A stretch of 35,634 nucleotides of DNA from Collinsella aerofaciens (GCF_015548375.1 NZ_JADMWW010000025.1:1-35634), one strand, 5' to 3'; shown: positions 17,884 to 26,635, counted from the first letter of the stretch. Numbers and translations are program-made. The notes: generated from the letters alone by a model not told the origin.

Positions 17884-18171
17884 ACAAAGTCCTTTCAAAT
17901 CGCGACGGGCACGCCCGCCGACTGCGCGTGTCCAACTTCACGCGCCAAAAGCTGAGATGCAACTTTAGCGTGTTCAAGCGAAAATAAAAGACCGCGGTAG
18001 GCGAACGGCACCACGTCGTTCGGCGAAGGGATTGTCAAGTGCAAACTGGATAAAGCGGCCGAGTTATTGTTATCAGATCGAGCCATCGAACACGTTTTGA
18101 AACTTTGCTGCGGCGCGCGGGATGTCGGCGCGAGACTTTATCATAGGGTGACAAACAACGATGAGGAGCAC

Positions 18172-19923
18172 ATGCCTATGACAGACGAGCTGGACCCCCA
18201 GACTCAACAGCATATTGATGATTCCGCAGACGTCACCGCAGATACTGACGCTGTGACCTGCGATGGTATCGACATCGACGACCCCATCTTGGACGAAAGC
18301 GCTACGGCGGAAACCCCCGAAACAGAAAACGCCGATGAGCAAAACGACGATGCGCCCGCTCAGGACGACGTCCCGCAAGCAGCGGGCCCCATCGAGGTGT
18401 CTTCGGAAGAAGAGCTCGATGCCGTCATGGACTCCATGATGGACGCCGTCAAAGCGATGAAAGACGCCGTGTCCGATGCCGATATTGATGCCGAGGAAGA
18501 GGAGGCTGCCGAGGCCGCCTCGACCTTTGTGCCCGGCGAGACTCCGGTTGCCGACCAGGGCAGCACCATGCCCTCGTTTCTGCAGCTCGAGCACCCCACG
18601 ATTGGCGCCGATGCGGTCGATCCGCACGCAGCAGGCTTTTCTGTGGTCGAGGGCGGTACCGGCAATATCGCCGCGCCGCAGGCTGCCGATGCGGACGCTG
18701 CCGACACCGCTCGCCCGACCGCCCCGCACTCCCCCGCCGCGAGCCGCGATCTGGGGACCGCTGTCTCGAACACTGCGAACGCCGTGGGCACCTTTATCGC
18801 CCAGGGTGCCTCGGCCATGCGCGAGATGAACGCCGCGAAAAAGGCACTTGCCGATGCCCGCGCCCACCTGGCCGAACTTGAGCAGCGCATTGCCGATCAG
18901 GCCGAGGAACTCGAGACGCGCCAGGATATCGCAGGCCGCTACGAGCAGATCGTCGCCGACCAGCGTCAGGCGATCGCCACAGCGCAAAAGACCGCTGCGG
19001 CAGCCGAAATCGATCGCGATGTCCATGCTTCCAAAGTAGCAGAGCTCAAGGGTCAGCTCGAACAAATGAAGACAGAGGATGACGCGACCGAGCTCCGCCT
19101 GAAGGCCGCGCTCGATGCCGTGGAGGCCCGCGAGGCGAGCTCGCGCGAGACCGGCAACCGCCTCGTTCGCCGTCTTGAGGATTCCAAGCGCATCCGCGAC
19201 AAGGTGCAGGCCGAGCGAGACGCCGGCATTGCCGCCGCACAACAAACCGTCGACGCCACGCGCGCCCAGCTCGAGACACTGCGTCATGAGTATGCCGAGC
19301 TGCAACGCAATCCCTCGGCAAATCCCGCCAACTATACGGTGCGCACTAGCGAGCTCTCGATGCAGATCTCCGACACGGCAGATGCCCTGCGTAAAGCCGA
19401 AGAAGATGTCCCGCGTATCACCGCCGACCTTGAACACTCGCTTGCCGCAGCCGAGCAGGCCGTCGAACAGGCGCAGGCCCCCATTGCCGAAGCCAAACGC
19501 GTGCACCAAGCCGTGACGGCAGAGGCCGATGCCGCGCGCGACGAGCTGCAGACCGCAAAAACCGCCGCTGCAACGCGCCAGCGCGAACTGCGCGAGAAGA
19601 TCGCCGCCGAGGACAAGGCACGCCGCGACCAAGAGCAGAGCATCGCCAACGCCCAAGCAGATGCCGCACATGCGCAGTCGATCATCGAACAGGCGAACGA
19701 AGTACACGACCACCCAGAGATTACTGAGTCGCTTGCAGGGTCCTTGGCCCGAGACAAAGCCGAACACGCCGAGACCGAGCGCGAAGTCGCCCAGCTCGAG
19801 GCCACCGAGGACGCGGTGCGCGAGCGTACCCGCGACTCACGCATCAAATTCACCGGCGCCATCGTCTGCATCGTCGCCGCAATCCTGGTGATCATCCTAG
19901 TCTGGCTGTTCGCGAGCAAGTAA
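18172..19923 (+). CDS. acidic coiled-coil protein with C-terminal membrane anchor
   Basis: 583-aa protein of no recognised family. Residues 1-190 are low-complexity and acidic (Asp, Glu, Ala rich) and probably disordered. About 210-550 is rich in Ala/Glu/Gln/Lys heptads and predicted to be a long coiled coil with repeated AxAEAD-type blocks. Residues 560-580 form a single hydrophobic segment and the protein ends FASK, so it is tail-anchored with its bulk probably in the cytoplasm. There is no signal peptide. Start at 18172 is chosen because GAGGAG lies 3 bases upstream; an ATG at 18178 is close. A role in envelope scaffolding or chromosome organisation can only be guessed. The 288 bp upstream, shared with the dehydrogenase, shows no clear promoter. 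Confidence 0.8.
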   Translation: MPMTDELDPQTQQHIDDSADVTADTDAVTCDGIDIDDPILDESATAETPETENADEQNDDAPAQDDVPQAAGPIEVSSEEELDAVMDSMMDAVKAMKDAVSDADIDAEEEEAAEAASTFVPGETPVADQGSTMPSFLQLEHPTIGADAVDPHAAGFSVVEGGTGNIAAPQAADADAADTARPTAPHSPAASRDLGTAVSNTANAVGTFIAQGASAMREMNAAKKALADARAHLAELEQRIADQAEELETRQDIAGRYEQIVADQRQAIATAQKTAAAAEIDRDVHASKVAELKGQLEQMKTEDDATELRLKAALDAVEAREASSRETGNRLVRRLEDSKRIRDKVQAERDAGIAAAQQTVDATRAQLETLRHEYAELQRNPSANPANYTVRTSELSMQISDTADALRKAEEDVPRITADLEHSLAAAEQAVEQAQAPIAEAKRVHQAVTAEADAARDELQTAKTAAATRQRELREKIAAEDKARRDQEQSIANAQADAAHAQSIIEQANEVHDHPEITESLAGSLARDKAEHAETEREVAQLEATEDAVRERTRDSRIKFTGAIVCIVAAILVIILVWLFASK

Positions 19924-19949
19924 ACCAGCTGCCAAAAAACGCTCAACGC

Positions 19950-20015
19950 AGTTGCGGTGAGATAGTTCCTGTTTAGCCCTCAAAAAGCCAATTTAAGAAC
20001 TATCTCACCGCAACT
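19950..20015. repeat. palindromic intergenic element, family A copy 3
   Basis: Perfect 19-bp arms 19950-19968 and 19997-20015. The outer ten bases AGTTGCGGTG equal copies 1 and 2, but the inner nine differ (AGATAGTTC against GAATAGGGA) while pairing stays perfect. Located between the coiled-coil gene and the convergent queA. Confidence 0.85.
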
Positions 20016-20104
20016 TATTAGATTGATGCAAGGCAATCTATCCCTCTTGCACCAATCTCTTGACATAAGGAGTGTCCCCAAGTGCCAAGTGCCCAATGAC
20101 TACT

Positions 20105-20284
20105 CAACAACCACGGCAACACCGATGTAATGGCAGAGTCAGCGAGCGGGTCGCATTTGAGACAAGGTGACGTGAAACGAAAGGGCGCTGACCTTCTGGT
20201 CGCGCCCTTGAAGTTGAACGTCAGATTGTCCAAATGCGGCCCGCGCAGCGTCGACCGGTTACGGCGTTTGTAAAACGCCGTAAC
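20105..20284. repeat. composite 3'-flank repeat, family E copy 2
   Basis: Same block order as 16979-17082. Here the middle stem is long: arms of about 47 bp (20146-20193 and 20198-20244, roughly 80% paired, GCGGG...GACC with a TTCT loop). The final hairpin GGTTACGGCGTTT/AAACGCCGTAACC (20257-20269, 20273-20285) overlaps the queA stop codon by one base. A family D fragment, AAGGAGTGTCCCCA, precedes it at 20067-20080. Confidence 0.75.
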
Positions 20285-21502
20285 CTACAAGATGAGCATG
20301 GCGTCGCCAAAGCTGAAGAAGCGGTAGCGCTCCTCGATGGCAGCGGCGTAGGCATCCATGATCTGGTCGCGGGTGGCAAGCGCGCTTACGAGCATCATGA
20401 GCGTGGAGCGCGGCACGTGGAAGTTCGTGATCAGCGCGTCTACCACGTGATAGGTCGAGCCGGGCATGAGGTAGAGCTGCGTCGTGGCGTTCTCGCGCAC
20501 CACGATGTCACCGCGGCCAAGCGTGTCGGCTCCGTCCTCGCGGCCTTCAAAATAGCGCGCCGTCACGGCCGGATCGAACACCGGTGCCTCAGCGTCAAAG
20601 GCGCTTTCGAGCGAGCGCACCGCCGTGGTGCCGACGGCGATCACACGATGGCCCTCGGCCTTCGCCTTATGCACAGCGTCGACAACCTCCTGCGACACGT
20701 GGTAGCGCTCGGTGTGCATCACGTGCTGTGTAGGGTCGTCCTCCTCCACCAGACGGAAGGTATCGATACCCACCTCAAGCTCGACGGCGGCAAACTTCGC
20801 ACCCTTGGCCTCGATAGCGGCCATGAGCTCGGGAGTAAAGTGAAGACCCGCCGTAGGAGCGGCAGCCGAGTGCTCCTCCTTCATGGCGTAGACGGTCTGG
20901 TACTTCTCGGGATCGCCCTCGTAATCGGTAATGTAGGGCGGCAGCGGCACGTGGCCGGCAGCGTGGATGGCCTCGTCGAGCGTGCGCGGGTCGCCGGCGG
21001 CATTGCAACCGGCCGGCTCAAAGCGCACCAGACGGCCACCGCGGCTATCGGTAACAAAGTCGACGACCTCGGCCGTCAACACCACGGGCGCGCCCTCGGG
21101 CGCATGGGCGCCGCCCGCACGATACTCAATCTGAGCACCGGGCTTCAGGCGCTTACCCGGCTTGACCAGGCACTCCCAAACGTGACCCAGCGGATCCACA
21201 TCCTCGCGGCGCTTGAGCAGCAGCGTCTCGACCACGCCGCCCGAGCCGGCCTTGCGACCGATCAGGCGGGCCGGCATCACGCGCGTCTTGTTGATGACGA
21301 GCACGTCGCCCGGCTCGATATAGTCGATGATGTCGCGGAAGATGCGGTGCTCAACGGTACCGCCGTGCTCCAACGGCGTTCCCGCCTGGGAGCCCTTGCG
21401 ATCCACCACCAGCAGGCGGCAGGAGTCGCGCGGCTCGGCTGGAGCCTGGGCGATCAGTTCCTCAGGAAGGTTGTAGTCAAAATCATCGGTACGCATAGAC
21501 AC
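20285..21502 (-). CDS. queA: S-adenosylmethionine:tRNA ribosyltransferase-isomerase
   Basis: Converts preQ1 in tRNA to epoxyqueuosine using the ribosyl part of S-adenosylmethionine. Family stretches seen: YNLPEELIAQAP near the N-terminus, GDVLVINKTRVMPARL, AAPTAGLHFTPEL, VELEVGIDTFR, VIAVGTTAVRSLES and ITNFHVPRSTLMMLVSA. At 405 aa it is about 50 residues longer than most QueA; extra sequence lies near GCNAAGDPRTLDEA and in the GREDGADTLGRGD loop. A GTG at 21502 is favoured over the ATG two codons later because AAGGAG is 8 bases before the GTG. It lies 64 bp after queH on the same strand. Confidence 0.96.
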   Translation of the reverse strand: MSMRTDDFDYNLPEELIAQAPAEPRDSCRLLVVDRKGSQAGTPLEHGGTVEHRIFRDIIDYIEPGDVLVINKTRVMPARLIGRKAGSGGVVETLLLKRREDVDPLGHVWECLVKPGKRLKPGAQIEYRAGGAHAPEGAPVVLTAEVVDFVTDSRGGRLVRFEPAGCNAAGDPRTLDEAIHAAGHVPLPPYITDYEGDPEKYQTVYAMKEEHSAAAPTAGLHFTPELMAAIEAKGAKFAAVELEVGIDTFRLVEEDDPTQHVMHTERYHVSQEVVDAVHKAKAEGHRVIAVGTTAVRSLESAFDAEAPVFDPAVTARYFEGREDGADTLGRGDIVVRENATTQLYLMPGSTYHVVDALITNFHVPRSTLMMLVSALATRDQIMDAYAAAIEERYRFFSFGDAMLIL

Positions 21503-21566
21503 GTCGGATACTCCTTATATAGCTAAAGTCCGCTCTACATCCTAGCAGGCTGCCAGCCCAAATGAA

Positions 21567-22142
21567 CTACTTTTTGGCGGCTTTGCGCTCGTCGCGGATG
21601 CGGGCGCGGTCCATGGCCGCCTCGACGGCCGAGAATCGGCAGCCGCAGTAGTTCTGCCGATACATGCCCAGCTCGCGCGAACGACGCGTGGCCTCGGGGT
21701 AATACGGACGAAAATCACGAATCACCGGAGTGAGACCGCGGGCGGCAGCCAGACGCTCCAACACATCATTGCAGGTTTCGAACAACTGATACGGCGAGAC
21801 GGCGAGCGTCGTGCCCACAAACTCAAACCCGCGCTCCTGGGCCACACGGCACGCCTCGGCCAGACGCAGGGCATAGCATGCGCGACAGCGACGGGCTCGA
21901 TCGGCGCCCAGCGGGGCCACGCCGGCCTCCCAGCGCTCCCGGTCCTCCCCCGCCTCGATAAGCTCGATGTCGCCATCGGCACACCACCGGCGCAGCTCGT
22001 CCAAACGCCGCTGCCATTCATCGTGCGGCTGAATATTGGGGTTTGTCCAGCAGATTGTGGGCTCAAATCCTTCCTCGCGCAGCAGGCGGACCGGCTCAAG
22101 AGAGCACGGCGCACAGCAGGCGTGCAACAACAACGGCTTCAT
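21567..22142 (-). CDS. queH: epoxyqueuosine reductase QueH
   Basis: 191-aa iron-sulphur protein of the QueH (DUF208) family that reduces epoxyqueuosine in tRNA to queuosine, the last synthetic step; it is unrelated to the cobalamin-dependent QueG. The three cysteine pairs of the family are present: Cys9-Cys10 in HACCAPCS, Cys86/Cys89 in CRACYALRL and Cys166/Cys168 in YCGCRFS. The ATG at 22142 is chosen because GAGGAG ends exactly 6 bases before it, whereas it would touch the ATG at 22148. It starts 10 bp after the DUF3267 gene and precedes queA, so these probably share an operon. Confidence 0.95.
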   Translation of the reverse strand: MKPLLLHACCAPCSLEPVRLLREEGFEPTICWTNPNIQPHDEWQRRLDELRRWCADGDIELIEAGEDRERWEAGVAPLGADRARRCRACYALRLAEACRVAQERGFEFVGTTLAVSPYQLFETCNDVLERLAAARGLTPVIRDFRPYYPEATRRSRELGMYRQNYCGCRFSAVEAAMDRARIRDERKAAKK

Positions 22143-22152
22143 CGACATCTCC

Positions 22153-22719
22153 TCACCCGAAAAAGCGCACGCCGAAGGACGTGTCCTCGCAGGCGACAAT
22201 GCGGCGGTCGCGCAAAATGGTCCGCACGTAATACCAGTCGCCCACACAGCCCGACAAATGCAAGCCGGCCGCCAGGTAGCACAGCAGCGGATAGCCCGAG
22301 AACGCAAACCCCAGGGCAAACGCTGTCGTCACAACAACCGTCGGTGCCAGGCAAACCGCCACGTACCGCCGGCGAGAATACACAACGCCTTCGGCGCAGG
22401 CATAGATCATCGCTGTCTCGCGATTCGCCCCAAAGGTCACCTTCGCGCCCGCAGGCGCCAGCAGCTTAAAAAACACACCGTGCACCAGCTCGTGCACGGC
22501 AAATGACGCCGCAGAAACCGCAGCCAAGCCGACTATCCAGCCCACGACAGCCATCCAGCCGCCCGCGTCAGCCGCATCCAAGTCTGCAGGCCCGCCCAGC
22601 AGCATAAACACCGGTACCAAGCACACGGCAAACACGCCGACGACGACCATCCCCCACACGAAGCAAGCGTGCAGAAATTCCTCGTCCTCAAACGCATGTA
22701 TGTTGGAAATCTCATTCAT
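22153..22719 (-). CDS. DUF3267-type membrane protein with HExxH motif
   Basis: 188-aa integral membrane protein, likely of the DUF3267 family of putative zinc-metalloprotease-like proteins. Hydrophobic segments lie at about 18-42, 56-75, 119-140 and 143-159. HELVH (76-80) sits at the end of the second segment, where it could bind zinc at the membrane face; Asp161 after LHLSGCVG could be a third ligand. Function is unknown. The ribosome site before the ATG at 22719 is weak, so the start is less sure. It leads directly into queH, but nothing ties it to queuosine. Confidence 0.7.
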   Translation of the reverse strand: MNEISNIHAFEDEEFLHACFVWGMVVVGVFAVCLVPVFMLLGGPADLDAADAGGWMAVVGWIVGLAAVSAASFAVHELVHGVFFKLLAPAGAKVTFGANRETAMIYACAEGVVYSRRRYVAVCLAPTVVVTTAFALGFAFSGYPLLCYLAAGLHLSGCVGDWYYVRTILRDRRIVACEDTSFGVRFFG

Positions 22720-22761
22720 AGCATCTTAGGATAGCGCCCCTGCCACGTACCCGTCCGCATG

Positions 22762-22770
22762 TGCGATAAT
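22762..22770 (+). promoter_or_regulatory. candidate extended -10 promoter for the MetRS-like gene
   Basis: TGC-GATAAT reads as an extended -10 box (TGn then a TATAAT-like hexamer) 82 bp before the ATG at 22852. No clear -35 box. Confidence 0.4.
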
Positions 22771-22851
22771 GTCGAACGATATGCACGAATTGACCACCGC
22801 GTCGCCAGGCCTTGCGCCCGGCCGCGCTCTCACCATATGCGAAGGAGTCCC

Positions 22852-25002
22852 ATGGCATCCAAATACTCCATGAACGACCGTCCCAGCTGGCCTCGCCGCG
22901 CCATCGTTACCGCCGGCGAGCCCTATGGCAACAAGGGCCTTCACTTTGGCCACGTTGGCGGCGTCTTTGTCCCGGCCGACTTCTTCGCCCGCTTCCTGCG
23001 CGACCGTCTGGGCCGCGAGAACGTCATCTTCACCTCGGGCACCGACTGCTATGGCTCGCCCATCATGGAGAGTTACCGCAAGCTCAAGGAGAACGAAGGC
23101 TACGATAAGTCCATCAGCGAGTATGTCGAGTCCAATCACTCCCGCCAGGCCGCGACCCTCAACAACTACAACATCAGCTGTGACATCTACGGCGGCTCGG
23201 GCCTTGAGCCGGCTGCGCAGATTCACAACGAGGTGACCGCCGAGATTATCAAGCGCCTGCACGAGCAGGGCACCATCTCCAAGCGCTCCACGCTGCAGTT
23301 CTACGATGCCAAGGCCGGCACGTTCCTCAACGGCCGTCAGGTGATCGGCCGCTGCCCCATCCAGGGCTGCAAGTCTGAGAAGGCTTATGCCGACGAGTGC
23401 GACCTGGGCCACCAGTTTGAGCCCGAGGAGCTCATCGCGCCCAAAAGCCAGCTCACCGGCGAGGTGCCCGAGCTGCGCCCGGTCGACAACCTCTACTTCG
23501 ACCTGCCGGCCTACCTCGACTTTATGAAAACCTATACCGCCAAGCTCGCCCAGAACCCGCAGGTTCGCTCCGTGGTCTCCAAGACCATGGAAGAGTGGCT
23601 GCTGCCGGCTCAGCTCTACATCCAGAACAAGTTCCGCGAGGCCTTCGATGCCGTCGAGGATCAGCTTCCCGAGCACACCGTGCTGGAGCCCGAGGGCAAC
23701 AAGAGCAGCTTTACCGTCACCTTCCCCAGCTGGAAGGAGCGCGACGATGCCCACGCGGTGCTCGCCAACGGCGGCGTGCGCTTCCGCAGCGGCAAGGCGC
23801 TCGTACCCTTCCGCATCACCGGCAACATCGACTGGGGCGTTCCGGTGCCCGAGGTCGATGGCGTCTCCGACGTCACCTGCTGGTGCTGGCCCGAGAGCCT
23901 GTGGGCTCCCATCAGCTATACGCGCACCGTGCTCGCACGCGATGCCAAGGCCGCCGGCGTGACCGAGGGCGTCGCCGCCCAGGATGCCGCCCTCATGGGC
24001 GAGCCCGCCGCCGATTCCACGCAGGTCCCCGCGCCCACCTACCAGCACAGCTCGCTCGACTGGCGCGACTGGTGGTGCTCGGATGACGCACAGATCTACC
24101 AGTTCATTGGCCAGGACAACATCTACTTCTATTGCATCGCGCAGACCGCCATGTGGGAGGCCCTGGGTTGGAACCTCACGCAGAGCACCGTCAGCGCCTG
24201 CTACCACCTGCTCTACATGGGCAAAAAGGCAAGCTCGTCCTCGCAGACGCCTCCCCCGCCGGCAGACGACCTGCTCAACCACTACACCTGCGAGCAGATG
24301 CGCGCGCACTGGCTGTCGCTCGGCCTGTCCGAGAAGCCGGTGAGCTTTAGCCCCAAGGCATACGACACCCGCGTGACCAGCAAGGACAAGGACGGCAACG
24401 AGGTGCACGCCTGCGACGACAAGCGCGTCATCGATCCGGCCCTTAAGGAAAGCGCCCTTTTGACCGGCGTCTTCAACCGCCTGGCCCGCAGCTGCTTCTA
24501 CGGCGTCGCCGTCAAGGAGGGCGACGAGAGCCCCTATCGCAACGGTTGCATCCCCGCCGGCGCCGCCTCGGCCACCGTGGTGGAGGCCGCCGAGCAGGCC
24601 GCCCTCGCGTTTGAGCAGGCCATGTACAAGTTCGAGACGCACCGCGCGCTCGCTGTGTGCGACGACTACCTGCGCGCCGCCAACAAGCGCTGGAGCGACG
24701 CCTCCAAGGCTGCCAACAAGCTTGAGGGCGAGCAAGCCAATACCGCGATGACGCAGGCCCTCGTCGACGCCTTCACCGAGCTGCGCGTGGCGACCGTGCT
24801 CATGCACGGCATCGTGCCGGCCGGCTGCGAGCTCATCTGCGAGTACTTCGACGTTGACCCGGTCGCCTTCTTTAGCTGGGATAACATCTTCGCCTCCACG
24901 GATGAGTTTGTGGAGAGCTTGGGCGAGAAGCCCGGCGAGCACCGAGTGAAGCCGCTGCCCCCGCGCTTCGACTTCTTTAGCAAGCACGAGAGCCAGTACT
25001 AA
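22852..25002 (+). CDS. methionyl-tRNA synthetase-like class I tRNA ligase
   Basis: 716-aa class I aminoacyl-tRNA synthetase most like MetRS. Seen: EPYGNKGLHFGH (23-34, the HIGH box), GTDCYGSP (63-70), a zinc-knuckle-like Cys168/Cys173/Cys183/His187, FDLPAYLDF, GNIDWGVPVP (324-333), WPESLWAP and IGQDNIYFY (419-427). The last is GKDxxxFH in normal MetRS. Where KMSKS is expected there is KKASSSS (458-464), lacking the second Lys. A C-terminal helical anticodon-binding region follows, with no obvious Trbp111-like tail. A region of extra sequence lies at about 270-320. The ATG at 22852 follows AAGGAG. It may be the cell's MetRS in divergent form or a paralogue with another job; no second copy is in this window. 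Confidence 0.75.
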   Translation: MASKYSMNDRPSWPRRAIVTAGEPYGNKGLHFGHVGGVFVPADFFARFLRDRLGRENVIFTSGTDCYGSPIMESYRKLKENEGYDKSISEYVESNHSRQAATLNNYNISCDIYGGSGLEPAAQIHNEVTAEIIKRLHEQGTISKRSTLQFYDAKAGTFLNGRQVIGRCPIQGCKSEKAYADECDLGHQFEPEELIAPKSQLTGEVPELRPVDNLYFDLPAYLDFMKTYTAKLAQNPQVRSVVSKTMEEWLLPAQLYIQNKFREAFDAVEDQLPEHTVLEPEGNKSSFTVTFPSWKERDDAHAVLANGGVRFRSGKALVPFRITGNIDWGVPVPEVDGVSDVTCWCWPESLWAPISYTRTVLARDAKAAGVTEGVAAQDAALMGEPAADSTQVPAPTYQHSSLDWRDWWCSDDAQIYQFIGQDNIYFYCIAQTAMWEALGWNLTQSTVSACYHLLYMGKKASSSSQTPPPPADDLLNHYTCEQMRAHWLSLGLSEKPVSFSPKAYDTRVTSKDKDGNEVHACDDKRVIDPALKESALLTGVFNRLARSCFYGVAVKEGDESPYRNGCIPAGAASATVVEAAEQAALAFEQAMYKFETHRALAVCDDYLRAANKRWSDASKAANKLEGEQANTAMTQALVDAFTELRVATVLMHGIVPAGCELICEYFDVDPVAFFSWDNIFASTDEFVESLGEKPGEHRVKPLPPRFDFFSKHESQY

Positions 25003-25019
25003 AGCACGCCTGCAGCAAC

Positions 25020-25139
25020 GCGCCCGGGAATGATTATTCTGGGACGGGGATTAAAAAATCATTCCCGGGCGCCACAGTACAGTCTTTTGTGACGGGGGTC
25101 ATGGAATGATGTTTTAATCCCCGTCCCAGAATAATCATT
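25020..25139. repeat. nested long inverted repeat
   Basis: Two overlapping perfect inverted repeats: 28-bp arms at 25029-25056 and 25112-25139 around GGGACGGGGATTAAAA, and 16-bp arms at 25020-25035 and 25057-25072 (GCGCCCGGGAATGATT). The left part can therefore pair with either partner. It fills the gap between the MetRS-like gene and the methyltransferase, ending 19 bp before the latter's ATG. No coding capacity and no terminator T-run. Confidence 0.8.
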
Positions 25140-25158
25140 TAGGTGGAAGGAAAGACGG

Positions 25159-26262
25159 ATGTCCAAGCCGCGTCGTCGTAAGCAGAAAAAGCAGGTTAAG
25201 CCCGAGCTCAAGCTTAGGCAGTTTGCCTCCACCGAGCTTTCCGACCAGCTTGCCGCCCTTCCCTGCGCCGCCGACCTGCCGCGCTTTATGGTCGACACGG
25301 TCGCCGGCGCCTATGCGCCCGCCGATGCCGAGCTCATGATCGAGGGCTTCGGCGCCGCGGCCACACGCCCGGTCACGCTGCGCGCCAATACGCTCAAGGC
25401 GACCGCCGAGGACATCGCTGCGGCGCTCGATGCCGCCGGAATCGCCCACAACCCCGTCGCCTGGTACCCAGACGCCTTTATCCTGCCCGAGGCCCAGGTT
25501 TCCGATCTGTGGGACCTCGACATCTACCGCGACGGCAAGATCTACTTGCAAAGTCTGTCGTCCATGATGCCGCCGTTGGTCCTGGGCGCTCAGGCCGGCG
25601 AGGACATCCTCGACATGTGCGCAGCCCCTGGCGGCAAGACAACGCAGATCGCCGCCCTCACCCAGGGCCAGGCACACCTCACGGCCTGCGAGATGAGCAT
25701 TCCCCGCGCCGAAAAGCTTGAGTCCAACCTCCACCGCCAGGGTGCCAAAAACGTGCCCGTCATGCGCATCGACGCACGCGAGCTCGACGAGTTCTTCCGC
25801 TTTGACCGCATCCTGCTCGACGCTCCCTGCACCGGCACGGGCACCGTCATCAGCGGCAACGAGAAAAGCCTGCGCGGCCTCACCGAGCAGTTGCTGAGCA
25901 AGTGCGCCCGATCGCAGCGAGCACTTCTGGATCGCGCCATGGGGGCCCTCAAACCGAGCGGCACGCTCGTCTATTCGACATGTTCGATCTTGCCGCAGGA
26001 AAACGAGGATGCCCTGCAAGAGGCCCTCGACAAGCACATGGACTGCGAGCTCATCCCCCTCGACAGCACGCCGAGTGAAAGCGAAGCACGCCGCGCCCGC
26101 GAAGCCGGTGAGGAACCGCGCATCGAGTGCAACGCCCTTACCGAGGCCATTGCCGCGGGCCACGTCTCGGCCATTGCCAACGGCATGCCCGGCACGCTGA
26201 CCATTCCGCCCAGTCGCGACTTTGAGGGCTTCTATATCGCCCTGGTCCGAAAACGCAGCTAG
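25159..26262 (+). CDS. RsmB/NOP-family RNA 5-methylcytosine methyltransferase
   Basis: 367-aa SAM-dependent methyltransferase predicted to make m5C in rRNA or tRNA. SAM-binding CAAPGGK is at 154-160, motif IV DAPCTGTG with Cys224 (release of product) and motif VI STC with catalytic Cys275. Both cysteines of the two-cysteine mechanism are present. The first 15 residues are very basic. The order PVTLRANTLK then YxQ(S)LSSMMP before the core resembles RsmF/YebU-type proteins, but no PUA-like tail is evident at this length. GGAAGGAAAG precedes the ATG, and the long inverted repeat lies just upstream. Confidence 0.9.
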   Translation: MSKPRRRKQKKQVKPELKLRQFASTELSDQLAALPCAADLPRFMVDTVAGAYAPADAELMIEGFGAAATRPVTLRANTLKATAEDIAAALDAAGIAHNPVAWYPDAFILPEAQVSDLWDLDIYRDGKIYLQSLSSMMPPLVLGAQAGEDILDMCAAPGGKTTQIAALTQGQAHLTACEMSIPRAEKLESNLHRQGAKNVPVMRIDARELDEFFRFDRILLDAPCTGTGTVISGNEKSLRGLTEQLLSKCARSQRALLDRAMGALKPSGTLVYSTCSILPQENEDALQEALDKHMDCELIPLDSTPSESEARRAREAGEEPRIECNALTEAIAAGHVSAIANGMPGTLTIPPSRDFEGFYIALVRKRS

Positions 26263-26286
26263 CGCACGGATTCAAAACTCAACAAA

Positions 26287-26457
26287 CTATCTCCGTGCGC
26301 GCTTGTCCTGCTGGTCACGGCACTGCTTAAGTGCCTCGCGCTCCTTGCGCTCGGCCTTTTTGCCCTTAATGGCCGTGACCGCAAAGTAGATGACCGCGGC
26401 GGCAACGATTGCGCCCACGCATAGGCCAATCGAGCCTAACATTGCCGAGAATTCCAT
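26287..26457 (-). CDS. 56-aa single-pass membrane protein
   Basis: Short open frame with a plausible ribosome site (GAGAGGTGA, 8 bases before the ATG at 26457). Residues 5-30 form one hydrophobic segment (GSIGLCVGAIVAAAV then IYFAVTAI), followed by a strongly charged tail (KGKKAERKEREALKQ...KRARR). This is the usual look of small regulatory or assembly membrane peptides. The stop lies 24 bp from the convergent methyltransferase stop; GCGCACGGA/TCCGTGCGC (26262-26270, 26292-26300) brackets the junction. No family recognised. Confidence 0.65.
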   Translation of the reverse strand: MEFSAMLGSIGLCVGAIVAAAVIYFAVTAIKGKKAERKEREALKQCRDQQDKRARR

Positions 26458-26635
26458 ACCGCGTCACCTCTCTTTTGTATACGGGACATTCAAGATAGCA
26501 CCTCGATTCCCGCCACCACAGCTCCTTCACGTTCGCCAGCCCTTCAGTCTAACGGATGGCGCGGCGGGGAAAAATCAACTCGTCAAACGATTTAGCATTC
26601 GCAATTCCGGCTGCATCGCGCCGGCCACCATCGCA

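Noticed and set aside
17884-18171. tRNA or riboswitch in the divergent region
   Set aside because: No cloverleaf, no conserved aptamer pattern, and no convincing promoter pair could be found there.
20234-21526. 430-codon plus-strand frame opposite queA
   Set aside because: Antisense to a confident queA, no ribosome site, no recognisable motif.
22726-24987. 753-codon minus-strand frame opposite the MetRS-like gene
   Set aside because: Mirror frame of a gene with clear MetRS motifs; composition typical of a GC-rich antisense frame.
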